Positions 28,709 to 38,187 of a stretch of 64,000 bases of DNA are shown here, piece after piece. This stretch comes from Modicisalibacter ilicicola DSM 19980 (GTDB lineage Bacteria; Pseudomonadota; Gammaproteobacteria; Pseudomonadales; Halomonadaceae). Every line of letters begins with the position of its first letter. The stretch's first letter is position 1. The stretch covers positions 33,530 through 97,529 of the forward strand of contig NZ_FQUJ01000015.1 in NCBI RefSeq assembly GCF_900128925.1, given 5' to 3'. The notes under the pieces are model-generated. The model had not been told where the DNA came from. It was given only the letters and a program-made list of their open reading frames with translations, and ran no database searches. A program made the translations under genes and the position numbers.

Positions 28709-29149
28709 TCAGTGGGTGGCGTAGATGTCCGGAGTTTCGGTCGGCTGAAAGGCCAAGGTGTAGACCTCGAGCGGGCCTTGTTTCTCGCCCGACATTCCCG
28801 GCGAGCCGAGGGGCATGCCGGGCACGCTCAAGCCTTTGATAAAGGGCGTCTCTTCGAGCACCTGGCTAACGCTTGCCACGGGAACGTGGCCTTCGAAGAC
28901 ATAGTCGCCAATCAGCGTGGTGTGGCAGCCATGCAGTTTCTCGGGCACATTGTGCTCGGTTTTCAGCTGTGCAAGATCATGGGTATCGATCGTTTCCACC
29001 TCGAACCCGTTCTGTTCGAGATACTTGGCATATTCGGCACAGCAGCCACAGTTGGGGTTCTTGTAGAGAGTGGCCGATGTCTCGGCTGCCAGTCCCGAGA
29101 GGGGAAAGGTCAAAAGAGAAGCGATGGCCAGTGTTTTCCCATACTTCAT
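28709..29149 (-). CDS. DUF411 metal-binding protein
   Basis: 146 residues with a signal peptide and the DUF411 signature NPNCGCCAEYAKYLEQNGF, plus conserved HGCHTTLIGDYVFEGHVP and GLSVPGMPLGSPGM. These proteins occur in copper and silver resistance loci and probably bind metal in the periplasm. ATG 29149 is used; the long upstream in-frame extension overlaps the SCO gene. Confidence 0.9.
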   Translation of the reverse strand: MKYGKTLAIASLLTFPLSGLAAETSATLYKNPNCGCCAEYAKYLEQNGFEVETIDTHDLAQLKTEHNVPEKLHGCHTTLIGDYVFEGHVPVASVSQVLEETPFIKGLSVPGMPLGSPGMSGEKQGPLEVYTLAFQPTETPDIYATH

Positions 29150-29213
29150 ATGCGGAGTCTCCGAGGAGGTCGTGAAATGAGCGATGATGCCGTTGAGCAT
29201 TGTCTCGCGGAAT

Positions 29214-29909
29214 TTAGTTAACGATATCGGTAACGTAATGACGGATACGGTCCCAGGTGCCAGTGGATAATGTCTCTGGTCCTTCTGCCAGTACCCGTAC
29301 ATACGAAACCAGGTGCTCCGGATCGAATTCGAGGCCATGAAAGCGAGCCCGCATACGCCCCGACGGATCGATAACATGGGTCACGACGCCATGGGCCTGG
29401 ACGCCCTCCGCCACGTCGTCGAACCGGAGGCCATAGGCTTCTGCGATCTGGCGTGTGGTGTCGGCCGGATCGCCTTCGTCACGATATAGAAAGCGCCAGT
29501 TGGCGGAGTCCAGGTCGAAGTTCTTGCCATAGGCTCGCATGTTTTCCCGGGTGCCGACGATATCTTCGCTGTCGGTGGCGATGGTAATGAACTCGACCGC
29601 CTCACTCAGGCCGGCGTCGCTGACTCGTTCCTGCACCTCGGCAATCAGGTTCATATGCACAGGGCAGGCTTCCTGGCAGCGGGTGTAGATGAAATTGAGC
29701 ACCACGACGCTTTCTTTCAGGTCAGAGGACGACACGGTATTACCGTCAGCATCGGTCAAGGAAAATGCCGGCGCTGGCTGGTCGACAAACTGGGCGTAGC
29801 GCTCCCGCTCCTGCAACGTCTCCTCGGCCTCTTCGAGGGAATGAGCGAAGGATGGAGAATTTGTCACCAGCAAAAGAATGGCTAACGGAGCATAGATGCT
29901 TTTACTCAA
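29214..29909 (-). CDS. SCO1/SenC-family copper chaperone
   Basis: 231 residues; TTG 29909 is the only start fitting the ribosome site GGAGGACGG. Signal peptide, then a thioredoxin fold with the copper motif TRCQEACPVH and distal His (AHGVVTHV). Such proteins pass copper or electrons to cytochrome oxidase or act in thiol redox. A second SCO is at 56186. Confidence 0.9.
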   Translation of the reverse strand: MSKSIYAPLAILLLVTNSPSFAHSLEEAEETLQERERYAQFVDQPAPAFSLTDADGNTVSSSDLKESVVVLNFIYTRCQEACPVHMNLIAEVQERVSDAGLSEAVEFITIATDSEDIVGTRENMRAYGKNFDLDSANWRFLYRDEGDPADTTRQIAEAYGLRFDDVAEGVQAHGVVTHVIDPSGRMRARFHGLEFDPEHLVSYVRVLAEGPETLSTGTWDRIRHYVTDIVN

Positions 29910-29983
29910 AGGCCGTCCTCCGCTCGCATCATCAAAACCGTAACTCAGCTGCTCCTATGTGGAGCAGCCGGGCCCATATACTG

Positions 29984-30238
29984 TCAGGCGTTACTGTCAC
30001 TCTCATGACCCTGCTGCATCTTGTCCATCATGGCATTGCATTTTTCCATCATGGCATTCATTTCACTCATCATCCCCATCATGCCGTGCATGCCACCTTC
30101 CTGCATCATGTTGCCCTGCATGCCCTGACCTTCCATTGGCTCCTGCTGACTCTCTTCCTGTGCAAGGAGCGAGCCCGCCCCGAGGCTACCGGTAACGATG
30201 ATGGCGGCAGTCAGGATCGCAGTATGACGTTTCCGCAT
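29984..30238 (-). CDS. Met-rich periplasmic copper-binding protein
   Basis: 84 residues; signal peptide ending AGSLLAQ, then a mature part with about one methionine in four (MHGMMGMMSEMNAMMEKCNA). First gene of the operon, 92 bases downstream of the -10 box of a MerR-type promoter. Likely a copper(I) or silver scavenger. Confidence 0.8.
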   Translation of the reverse strand: MRKRHTAILTAAIIVTGSLGAGSLLAQEESQQEPMEGQGMQGNMMQEGGMHGMMGMMSEMNAMMEKCNAMMDKMQQGHESDSNA

Positions 30239-30336
30239 GACACTCTCCTCTATCTTCCTGGGAATCACCTATCCATCCGCGAGGGTGGGAAGGTTTGACC
30301 TTGGTTTCAACATTCGCAGCGTGGCTACTTGCTGGA

Positions 30337-30367
30337 AAGGTATCCTTAAAGCCCACTTCAAGGTCAA
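30337..30367 (-). promoter_or_regulatory. MerR-type promoter/operator for the copper-thiol operon
   Basis: Minus-strand -35 TTGACC (30362-30367) and -10 TACCTT (30337-30342) are 19 bp apart, the long spacing that needs a MerR-family activator. The spacer holds the dyad CCTT(g/a)AAGT...CTTTAAGG. It points into the eight genes ending at 25648. The divergent MerR gene at 30492 is the obvious regulator. Confidence 0.8.
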
Positions 30368-30491
30368 GCCCTATTTTTAGGCCTCCGCGCCGGCATGGGT
30401 TGCTCGTCGGCGAAGGCCTGGCAGCGGCCTTGACCCTTGGGCAGCCCCGCGGTTGTAGACTGCTCTCAGACACGTAGTAGAGGGTAGATCA

Positions 30492-30929
30492 ATGCGCGTC
30501 AGCGAACTGGCCCGCGCTGGTGGCGTCACCGCCGAAACGGTGCGCCACTACACGCGAGAAGGCTTGTTACCGTCGCGGCGGGATCCACGCAACGACTATC
30601 AGCTCTATGACGAAGAGGCGCTGGGGCGGCTTCGTCTTATCGACTGCCTGCGTTGTCTGGGTCTCAGCCTCAAGGAAATCAAAGAGGTACTGGTACGCGC
30701 GGAACGAGATAACACTTTGCCTGTCGACAGGGTTGACCGGCTGGCCGAGAGCTTACCTCTTATCCACTCGCGCGTTCGAGAGCTGCAGACCCTGGCAAGT
30801 TGGCTGGAACGAGCCAGGCGACGTTCGCACGCCGAGTTTCGTGACACTACCAAAGCGCCCAGCCTCAACCAACTGATGGCAGAGCTGACGCGGCAACAGG
30901 ATGGGACGACTCAGCGTGGTCATCAGTGA
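30492..30929 (+). CDS. MerR-family regulator without the usual metal cysteines
   Basis: 145 residues; winged helix-turn-helix (MRVSELARAGGVTAETVRHY) and dimer helix. The paired C-terminal cysteines of CueR or ZntR are absent; only DCLRCLG (about residues 51-57) carries Cys. It is divergent from the copper/thiol operon with a MerR-type promoter between. The effector may therefore not be bound in the classical site. Its 3' end overlaps the broken safE-like gene by 7 bases. Confidence 0.88.
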   Translation: MRVSELARAGGVTAETVRHYTREGLLPSRRDPRNDYQLYDEEALGRLRLIDCLRCLGLSLKEIKEVLVRAERDNTLPVDRVDRLAESLPLIHSRVRELQTLASWLERARRRSHAEFRDTTKAPSLNQLMAELTRQQDGTTQRGHQ

Positions 30930-31559
30930 GGCGACGGCGTCATGCCGCCGGCCATATCGTCCATACCGGTCATGGATGACAGATGCCAGAGCTGCCAGAC
31001 GGCAAACGCCATGATCAGCAACGCCGCCATCGTGCGGGTCGCCGGATGACGAATCCAGAGCGAGACGCGACGCGCGGCCACACCGGTCGCCAGGACGACG
31101 GGCAGGGTGCCGAGCCCGAAGGCCCCCATCATCGCCGCGGCACGCAGCGGCTCGGCCACGGCCAGACTCCAGGCCAGCATCGAATAGATCAGCCCACAGG
31201 GCATCCAGCCCCAGATCGACCCCAGCGCGAAGGCCTGTGGCACCTTCACCACGGGCAACAAGCGTCGACCGAGCGGCTCGATACGGCGCCAGAGCGAGCG
31301 CCCCAGGGCCTCGACATGCAGCAAGCCTCTCCACCAGTTGGCGATGTACAGGGCCATCAGAATCAGCATGACCGCCGCCAGGATACGTAGTGCCAGGGCG
31401 ATGCCGTCCAGGGCATGGTTGAGCACGGAACCGAGCAGCGCCACCAGGGCACCGGCAGTCATATAGCTGGTGATGCGGCCCAAGTTGTAGCCGAGCAACA
31501 GGCCCGCCAGGCGCCCAGGCCGCCGTCAGCGGCGGCAGGCTCAGGCCGGTGGGATCCAT
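30923..31559 (-). pseudogene. sulfite exporter TauE/SafE (UreH-type) membrane protein, 5' part deleted
   Basis: About 190 codons of a membrane protein (GYNLGRITSYMTAGALVALL ... WGWMPCGLIYSMLAWSLAVA) are intact. The expected first 60 residues with the HCLGMCGG motif are missing. A start remnant (MDPTGLSLPPLTAA from ATG 31559) is joined out of frame to LAGLLLGYNLGR through a TGA, so an internal deletion is evident. The 5' remnant coincides with one copy of a 40-bp direct repeat. Confidence 0.75.
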
Positions 31560-31572
31560 TCAAGGTACTCCG
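31533..31572. repeat. 40-bp direct repeat, copy A
   Basis: Matches 32688-32727 at 38 of 40 bases (it includes GGATCCATTCAAGG). Contains the start codon of the broken safE-like gene. Together the copies bracket the MBL-fold gene. Confidence 0.85.
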
Positions 31573-31627
31573 GTTTGTCTTTATGCCGCATCAGGCGGAA
31601 GGCCGCCGCGCAAAATTGGCTAAAGTA

Positions 31628-32539
31628 TCAGTTGCGTGCTTTGCCCCAGGTAGCTTCGGGCAGGGCATCAAGAGGAATTTTGAGATAGCGCTGGCCGTTC
31701 TCTTCCGGTTCAGGAAGAGCGCCACCGCGGATATTGACCTGTAGTGAAGGCAGGATCAGCTTCGGCATGGGCAGCCCGGCATCCCGCTCGTTACGCATGG
31801 CCACGTAACCCTCAGCAGTCAATCCGTGACAAAGATGGATATTGCTTTCTCGCTGGCTGCGTACCGTGCTTTCCCACCCCGGTTCACGATCGCCGGGCAT
31901 GTAGTCATGCCCCGTAAAGAGCCGGGTATCATCCGGCAATGCCAGTATGGCCTGGATGGAGTTCCAGAGCTTGTGAGCGTTACCCCCGGGGAAATCGGCA
32001 CGCGCCGTTCCGCCATCGGGCTGGAACAGCGTATCGTGAATAAAAGCGGCATCGCCGATAACATAGGTGATCGAGGCCAATGTATGCCCCGGAGAGTGCA
32101 TCACATGACTTTCGACCTCACCGATCTTGAATGTGTCGCCTTCGTTGAAGAGGTGATCCCACTGATGGCCATCGGCCGGAAAGTCGGGCCAATTGTAGAT
32201 ATCCTTCCACAAAGCCTGGACCTTCGTGACATAACTTCCGATCGCCATAGGCGCCCCAGTTTTCTCTTTTAGGTATTGCGCTGCCGAGAAGTGGTCGGCA
32301 TGAGGATGGGTATCGAGGATCCATTCTACCTCGAGTCTCTGGGCTGCCACGTAATCAAGTAATTCATCGGCATGATGTGTCGCTGTGGCTCCGGATTTTT
32401 CATCAAAGTCCAGCACCGGATCGATGATCGCGCAGCGCCGGGTTGATGGGTCGCTTACCACGTACTGCACACTGGAGGTTCTTGGATCGTAGAAGCCGGC
32501 CACGTCTGGCCTGCCTGGTGAGTGTCGAAAGGTACGCAT
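31628..32539 (-). CDS. MBL-fold persulfide dioxygenase-like protein
   Basis: 303 residues, ATG 32539 preceded by GAGGAGAG. Metallo-beta-lactamase motif THPHADHFSAAQYL, then HSPGHTLASITYVIGD and FTGHDYMPG give the iron ligands of the ETHE1/Blh group, which oxidise glutathione persulfide. Such genes accompany sulfide and metal stress loci. It lies between two 40-bp repeats and splits a dsbD-safE pair, so it looks inserted. Confidence 0.85.
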   Translation of the reverse strand: MRTFRHSPGRPDVAGFYDPRTSSVQYVVSDPSTRRCAIIDPVLDFDEKSGATATHHADELLDYVAAQRLEVEWILDTHPHADHFSAAQYLKEKTGAPMAIGSYVTKVQALWKDIYNWPDFPADGHQWDHLFNEGDTFKIGEVESHVMHSPGHTLASITYVIGDAAFIHDTLFQPDGGTARADFPGGNAHKLWNSIQAILALPDDTRLFTGHDYMPGDREPGWESTVRSQRESNIHLCHGLTAEGYVAMRNERDAGLPMPKLILPSLQVNIRGGALPEPEENGQRYLKIPLDALPEATWGKARN

Positions 32540-32687
32540 GCTTTCTCTCCTCTTCCTTTGATTCCGTTCCAAGGTAGCTTAAAAAGAAATATGAAAAGGG
32601 GCTCTTGCAGATGTTATCAATGCCACTTTCCACCCCGCGCCGTATCTCCCGAAGCTGCGACGGGGATTATGCAGTGTTTCCCCAAGA

Positions 32688-32727
32688 CGGCAGGCTCAGG
32701 TCGGTGGGATCCATTCAAGGTGCTCCG
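32688..32727. repeat. 40-bp direct repeat, copy B
   Basis: Second copy of the 31533-31572 repeat. It contains the stop of the DsbD N-domain gene (TTGAATGGATCC) and an ATG equivalent to the safE-like start. Confidence 0.85.
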
Positions 32728-33256
32728 TTGGGATTATCCGCCGTATCACGAGGGGAGGGGGTGGCAAAGGCCGCGGGAGGCGACCCGTGAAGCGCTTCGA
32801 GCTCGACCTGTTCGGGCGGGTAACACAGTCCCCGGTCGGAACAGCCCTGAAAGGTCACCGTGATGGTCAGCGGCTCGCGAGTGGCTCCGCTCGCCTCGAT
32901 GGGCGCACTGAATACCACCCGGTCATGGAACACGCGGATCTCCCCCAGCGAGGCATGCACCATGCGTTCCCCGGGTGGCAATGCCAGCTCACCGACACTG
33001 ACGCCCGGGAGCGGCTGTCCAGGGCGAATTGGTGGCGATGAAGGTAATAGTCCTCGGCATTGAGGAAGCCGACGTAGAGCCGCTCATCGTCTCGCCAGGC
33101 GCTGGCCTGGAAGGCTTCTTTAGCCGGCAGGAATTGCCCCTGAACCAAATCACTGAAGGGATTGCTCTTGTCACCGCCCAAGGGAATCCCCTCACGGGCC
33201 GCTACCGGTGTGGCGACGAGCAGCGCAACCAGCAGAGAAGCGAGGGCCGTGTTCAT
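32715..33256 (-). pseudogene. DsbD N-terminal (alpha) domain gene, frameshifted
   Basis: The frame starts at ATG 33256 (4-base overlap with lgt stop) with a signal peptide and NPFSDLVQGQFLPAKEAF ... YLHRHQFALDS typical of DsbD-alpha. It then needs a shift near 33014 to continue as GVSVGELALPPGERMVHASL ... GCSDRGLCYPPEQVELEAL and stop at 32715. The membrane and C-terminal thioredoxin parts of full DsbD are absent, as in stand-alone alpha-domain genes. One lost base explains the break. Confidence 0.75.
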
Positions 33257-34065
33257 GAGGCCACCGCCGCCTTGGCGTCATCCACCGGCTGACGCCTCGC
33301 CCAGATGACCAGCGCCAGGCCCGCGATGAGCATCGGCAGGGTCAACAGTTGTCCCATGGTCAGCCAGCCGAAGGCGATGAACCCCAGTTGAGGATCGGGC
33401 AGTCGCACGAACTCCACGGCGAAGCGGAAGGCGCCATAGAGCAGCAGGAACAGCCCGGAGATCGTGCCCCGCCGGCGTGGCTGGCTCGACAGCCACCACA
33501 GCACCCCGAACAGTACGACCCCCTCCAGGGCAAATTCGTAGAGTGCCGAGGGATGGCGTGGTTCCGGGCCCAGCCCCATCATGGGCGGAAACACCATGGC
33601 CCAAGGCACCTCGCTGACGCGCCCCGGCAGTTCGTGATTGATGAAGTTGCCGAGTCGCCCGGCCCCCAGGCCGATAGGCACCAGGGGGGCGATGAAATCG
33701 GTCAGCTGAAAGAAGGCGAGGCGCTTCTTGCGGGCAAACAACAGGGCGGCGATTAGCACGCCGGCCAGGCCGCCATGGAAGCTCATGCCGCCGTCCCAGA
33801 TTCTGAAGAGCCACAGGGGGTTGGCCAGCAGTTGCTCGAACCCATAGAACAGCGCATAGCCCAGGCGACCCCCGAGGATGATCCCCAGGGCGCCGTAGAA
33901 GATCAGGTCGCCGATATCGTCATGACTCAGGCCCAGGCGGTGGGCACGACGGCGCCCCAGCCACCAAGCGGCGGCCAGGCCGACCACATACATCAGGCCA
34001 TACCAGTGAATCTGTACCGGCCCCAGGGAGATGGCCACAGGATCGATCTGAGGGTATTGCAGCAT
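33253..34065 (-). CDS. lgt: prolipoprotein diacylglyceryl transferase
   Basis: 270-residue inner-membrane enzyme that adds diacylglycerol to lipoprotein cysteines. Signature [14 protein letters not shown] and catalytic-region [11 protein letters not shown] are present, with seven hydrophobic helices. Unusual location: within the metal island, between a CcmG-like gene and a DsbD-alpha remnant. Since housekeeping lgt normally sits beside thyA, this is probably an extra copy. Confidence 0.95.
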   Translation of the reverse strand: MLQYPQIDPVAISLGPVQIHWYGLMYVVGLAAAWWLGRRRAHRLGLSHDDIGDLIFYGALGIILGGRLGYALFYGFEQLLANPLWLFRIWDGGMSFHGGLAGVLIAALLFARKKRLAFFQLTDFIAPLVPIGLGAGRLGNFINHELPGRVSEVPWAMVFPPMMGLGPEPRHPSALYEFALEGVVLFGVLWWLSSQPRRRGTISGLFLLLYGAFRFAVEFVRLPDPQLGFIAFGWLTMGQLLTLPMLIAGLALVIWARRQPVDDAKAAVAS

Positions 34066-34136
34066 GTGTTTTCCTTATATGACCGTTACCGGTCGCGCTA
34101 TCAACAAAAGCAATTTCCAGCACGCTCGACGACTCA

Positions 34137-34661
34137 TTACTGCCATTTTTCCACCTCCTTCATGACCTGCTCGACATCCCCGGGAGTGATATAGCCCGTG
34201 TGCTTATAGCGGATAATGCTCTTGGTATCGACGAGGAAGGTCTCCGGCACGCCGTAGACGCCGAGTTCGAAACCCAGGTCGCCATCCGGATCGAAGATAT
34301 TGACTTCGAAAGGGTCGCCGAACTCGTCAAGAAACTCCTGCCCCTTGGCACGGGTGTCCTTGTAGTTGATGCCAACCAAGCGCACGCCACGTTCGGCCAG
34401 TGTCAGCAACTGAGGCATTTCCTCCTTGCAGGTCGGGCACCACTCGGCCCAGACATTAACCAGGGTTATTTCACCTTCCAGTAGGGACTCATCGACGTGG
34501 CGTGAGGGATCTTTCAGCGTTGAGAGGCTAAAGGCCGGAAACTTCTGAGCCAGCAGTGCCGAATCGCGTGCGCTGGGATCCATTCCCAAGCCGCGGTAGA
34601 GAAAGAACCCCATGCCCAGGAAAACCAACAGGGGTAACAGCAGTAATAGTCGCCGTTTCAC
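34137..34661 (-). CDS. CcmG/DsbE-like thiol:disulfide protein
   Basis: 174 residues; N-terminal membrane anchor (LLLLLPLLVFLGMGFFLY) and thioredoxin fold with WAEWCPTCKEEMP, then GVPETFLVDT with cis-Pro. Matches cytochrome c-maturation DsbE proteins. Third thioredoxin-like gene in the island. Confidence 0.9.
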   Translation of the reverse strand: MKRRLLLLLPLLVFLGMGFFLYRGLGMDPSARDSALLAQKFPAFSLSTLKDPSRHVDESLLEGEITLVNVWAEWCPTCKEEMPQLLTLAERGVRLVGINYKDTRAKGQEFLDEFGDPFEVNIFDPDGDLGFELGVYGVPETFLVDTKSIIRYKHTGYITPGDVEQVMKEVEKWQ

Positions 34662-34694
34662 GTGTGCGCCTCACAGGCTGTCAGCTGTTAGGGT

Positions 34695-35372
34695 TCATGT
34701 ATTCCGAGCCCAGACGAGTTTCGCCAGGATCGGCAGAAGCGTGATACCACTGATCAGTATCAGTACGACCATGAGGCCGCGGGAGTCGGCAGTGATCAGG
34801 GCCTCGCCGAACATGACGACCAGGTACGCCGTGGGAATCACGCCGGCCAGCGTGGCGATCAGGAAACGCCAGAAGGCCAGCGGTGTAAGGCCCGCCGCGT
34901 AACTGACGGCATCGAACGAAATAAATGGCACCAATCGCGATGCGAAGACAACGAGCATTAATCCCATCTGGGAGCGATCCCTTCCCAGCCAGTTCAGCAT
35001 TGGGCGGATACGCGACCAACGATGGATCGCCTCGTAGCCAAGCAGCCGTGCAATGCAAAAGGCGAGTAGCGCGCCGGCCTCCGCACCGAGGACCACATAC
35101 GCCGTTCCCCAAACAGGACCGTAGGACGCACCGGCTACCATCGCAATCGGCCCACTGGGTATCGGGCTCATGACAATGGCCGCAATCATCATGGCGATAA
35201 TGGCCAGCGGCCCCCAGAATCCCAACTGGCCAACCCACTCACGCAACGCCTGCTTATTGGTAAGCGTCGATAAGACACCGGTCTCCATCAGCACCCAATA
35301 AAGGGCCACCAAGCCAACCAGGACGGCGACTCCCCATACGAGCCTTGGCTTTATGCCGAGCCTACTTGCCAT
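34695..35372 (-). CDS. TVP38/TMEM64 (DedA-related) membrane protein
   Basis: 225 residues; VTT-domain core with IVMSPIPSGPIAMVAGASYG and FASRLVPFISFDAVSYAAGL. Often found beside mercury or copper genes; the role is probably lipid or membrane homeostasis. ATG 35372 is used; a GTG 54 bases upstream is possible, as no strong ribosome site decides. Confidence 0.85.
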   Translation of the reverse strand: MASRLGIKPRLVWGVAVLVGLVALYWVLMETGVLSTLTNKQALREWVGQLGFWGPLAIIAMMIAAIVMSPIPSGPIAMVAGASYGPVWGTAYVVLGAEAGALLAFCIARLLGYEAIHRWSRIRPMLNWLGRDRSQMGLMLVVFASRLVPFISFDAVSYAAGLTPLAFWRFLIATLAGVIPTAYLVVMFGEALITADSRGLMVVLILISGITLLPILAKLVWARNT

Positions 35373-35442
35373 ATCTTTCTCACGTCGTGCATCGAAGTCT
35401 CTAGCCAAGCCAATGGGCAACTCCACTCGTTAACGTTCTTCT

Positions 35443-35577
35443 CTACTTCTCGCGCTTTTTGTTGAAAAACAGGTATTTGACGAGTGCTGCCACGCCGAGC
35501 ACCAACGCGATGATCAGCAGGATGCCGATCAGGCCCATCCCCGCCATGCCCCACATGCAGCTTTCGCTTCCCATCAT
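35443..35577 (-). CDS. 44-residue Met/Cys-rich membrane protein
   Basis: Small gene with ATG 35577, ribosome site GGGGAA and TAG 35443. The product has MMGSESCMWGMAGMGL at the start, one membrane helix and a basic end (FFNKKREK). It lies 33 bases downstream of copA in the same direction, so probably acts with it, for example as a small accessory subunit. Family not recognised. Confidence 0.6.
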   Translation of the reverse strand: MMGSESCMWGMAGMGLIGILLIIALVLGVAALVKYLFFNKKREK

Positions 35578-35610
35578 GTCGAATTCCCCTTCGATAACCG
35601 GGTGAGTGGC

Positions 35611-38100
35611 TCAGGCGGGATGGGCCCGTTCTGGCCGGGTAGCCCCGTCAGTGCTTGGCATCGCGTCGTCGATATCCGGCTTAAAGCGGCGAAGCCGCAA
35701 TGAGTTGGTCAGAACGAATACGCTGGAAAGGCTCATGGCGCCCGCCGCTAGCATGGGATTGAGCAAGAAGCCGGTAAACGGGAATAACACGCCCGCCGCC
35801 ACCGGAATCAATGCCAAGTTATAGCCATAAGCCCAGATGAAGTTGCCGAGAATGGTCTTACGGGTGCGCCTGGAGAGTGCCGTGGCATTGACGATGCCTC
35901 TCAGATCGCCGCGCATCAGCACCACATCACCGGCCTCGATCGCGATATCCGTTCCGGTGCCGATGGCGATACCGACATCGGCCTGGGCCAGCGCCGGTGC
36001 ATCGTTGATCCCATCACCCACGAATGCAACATCTTGGCCCTCGGCTTGGAGCCGCTTGATCTCGGCCGCTTTCTGGTCCGGCAGCACTTCGGCAAGCACG
36101 CGCCGTATGCCGACTTGCTTGGCGATGGCATCGGCGGTGGCGCGATTGTCGCCGGTGAGCATCGCTATCTCCAGCCCCAGCGCCTTGAGTGATGCTATAG
36201 CCTCGGCCGAGCCCTCCTTGAGCGGGTCCGCCACTGCGATGATCGCTGCCAGCCGACCGTCCACCGCCGCATAGAGCGGACTCTTGGCGTCCTCGGCGAA
36301 CGCCTTGGCGCGGGCTTCCGCCTGACCGAGTTCGAGCCCCAGCCGGTGCATGTAGCGATCGGCCCCCACGTGAAGCCGGTGGCCGGCGACGTCGGCCTCG
36401 ATGCCATAGCCCGGCTCGGCGCTGAAATGGCTAACGCTCGGGAGCTCGAGCCCACGCTCCTTAGCGTTGCGCACAATGGCTTCGGCGATGGGGTGTTCGC
36501 TCTGCGCTTCCACCGCCGCTACCCATTGGAGCACCTCGTTCTCGTGGCCATCGGTCACGATGAAATCGGTCAGTTCGGGGCGGCCTCGGGTCAGCGTGCC
36601 GGTCTTGTCCAGCACGACCGTATCAATCTTGGCGAGCGTCTCGAGGGCTGCGCCCTTGCGAAACAGCACCCCCATCTCGGCACCCTTGCCGGTCCCCACC
36701 ATGATCGCGGTCGGCGTGGCCAGCCCCATCGCACAAGGGCAGGCAATCAGCAGTACGCTAACCGTCGTGACAAAGGCGAAGGACAGCGCCGGGGCCGGTC
36801 CGAAGCCGAGCCATACGCTGAAGGTGATCAGTGCGATAACGATGACCACGGGCACGAACACCCCGGCGATCTTGTCGGCTAGCTGCTGGATCGGGGGCTT
36901 CTCGGCCTGGGCCGATTCCACCATCCTGACGATTTGCGATAGCAGCGTATCGGCACCGACCCGCGTAGCACGGAAGGTAAGCGAGCCATTCTTATTGACC
37001 GTGCCACCGACGACTTCGGCATCCTGCTGCTTGGCAACCGGCACCGGTTCACCGCTGATCATTGACTCGTCGACGAAGGAATGGCCTTCTTCAACGACGC
37101 CATCCACCGGGATGCGCTCCCCCGGGCGGGCCAGTATGCGATCGCCGGGCACGACGGCCTCGATCGACACCTCGACCGCTTCACCGTCGCGAATGACTCG
37201 GGCGGTTTTCGCCTGCAGCTGCAGGAGCTTCTTGATCGCCTCGGAAGTACGGCCCTTGGCGACGTGCTCGAAATACCGCCCTAGCAGGATGAGCGTGACG
37301 ATGACCGCCGCCGCCTCGAAATAGCTTTCGGCTGTCCCCGCGGGAAAGAATCCAGGCACCAGCAGTGCCGCGACCGAATAAAAATAGGCCGCGCTCGAGC
37401 CGATCATGACCAGACTGTTCATGCCCGGGTTCGCGTGCCGAAGCTCGGCATAGCCGGAGCGATAGAAGCGTGCCCCGGCATAGAACAGCACGGGCGTAGT
37501 CAATAACCACTCGACACCCATCCAGCCTCGGTGCGGCATGATGCTGGTGAAGAAGGCTTCCAGAGCGGGAATCATCTTGCCCATGGCGATCAACACCACG
37601 GGAATCGTGAACGCCGCAGCGAGTAGGACCTTATTGCGCAACTGGAGTCCTTCTCGGTCCTCGTTCTGCGTTTGTGCGCTGGCATCGGGTTCCTGCGGCT
37701 CATAGCCCGCATCCTTGATGGCATGATGGAGTCGCGGTAACGACACCGCGCCAGGCAGAAACCGCACGAACGTCTTCTGGGTGGTCAGGTTGACACTGGC
37801 CTGGAGAATGCCCGGCAATTTCTTGAGCGAGCGCTCCACTCGCGATACGCAGGAGCCACAGGTCATGCCGATGACCGGAATCTCAGCGTCTTCGACGACG
37901 GGTTGATAGCCCGTCTCTTCGATGGCCTCGACCACCTGGCTGAGGGTGGCGCTCTCCTCGAGGGCAACCGTCGCCTTCTCGGTGGCGAGATTCACCTGAG
38001 AGTCGATGACACCCGGTTGCTTATCGAGTGCGCGTTCCACGCGCCCCACGCAGGATGCACAGGACATGCCCCGAATCTCGATAGTGACGTTTTCCGTCAT
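35611..38100 (-). CDS. copA: copper-exporting P1B-type ATPase CopA
   Basis: 829 residues. Two N-terminal heavy-metal domains (GMSCASC at 14-17 and GMTCGSC at 81-84), membrane metal site CPC at about 454-456 ([11 protein letters not shown]), phosphorylation Asp about 498 (DKTGTLTRG), TGE as ISGEP and the [11 protein letters not shown] hinge. Exports Cu(I) to the periplasm. ATG 38100 has GAGGAGGACG before it. It follows a MerR gene by 87 bases in one operon. Confidence 0.96.
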   Translation of the reverse strand: MTENVTIEIRGMSCASCVGRVERALDKQPGVIDSQVNLATEKATVALEESATLSQVVEAIEETGYQPVVEDAEIPVIGMTCGSCVSRVERSLKKLPGILQASVNLTTQKTFVRFLPGAVSLPRLHHAIKDAGYEPQEPDASAQTQNEDREGLQLRNKVLLAAAFTIPVVLIAMGKMIPALEAFFTSIMPHRGWMGVEWLLTTPVLFYAGARFYRSGYAELRHANPGMNSLVMIGSSAAYFYSVAALLVPGFFPAGTAESYFEAAAVIVTLILLGRYFEHVAKGRTSEAIKKLLQLQAKTARVIRDGEAVEVSIEAVVPGDRILARPGERIPVDGVVEEGHSFVDESMISGEPVPVAKQQDAEVVGGTVNKNGSLTFRATRVGADTLLSQIVRMVESAQAEKPPIQQLADKIAGVFVPVVIVIALITFSVWLGFGPAPALSFAFVTTVSVLLIACPCAMGLATPTAIMVGTGKGAEMGVLFRKGAALETLAKIDTVVLDKTGTLTRGRPELTDFIVTDGHENEVLQWVAAVEAQSEHPIAEAIVRNAKERGLELPSVSHFSAEPGYGIEADVAGHRLHVGADRYMHRLGLELGQAEARAKAFAEDAKSPLYAAVDGRLAAIIAVADPLKEGSAEAIASLKALGLEIAMLTGDNRATADAIAKQVGIRRVLAEVLPDQKAAEIKRLQAEGQDVAFVGDGINDAPALAQADVGIAIGTGTDIAIEAGDVVLMRGDLRGIVNATALSRRTRKTILGNFIWAYGYNLALIPVAAGVLFPFTGFLLNPMLAAGAMSLSSVFVLTNSLRLRRFKPDIDDAMPSTDGATRPERAHPA

Positions 38101-38187
38101 CGCTGCGTCCTCCTCGTTAGGTTCTCGCCGACCCGGGATGCGCGTAGGGGTTGTCTGGCGTCACACTGTCGGTGCTCATGTGTTTGT

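Noticed and set aside
30298..30330. Second MerR operator facing the plus-strand MerR gene (TTGACCTTGGTTTC...)
   Set aside because: The -35 is good, but no -10 lies at 17-19 bp and there is no dyad.
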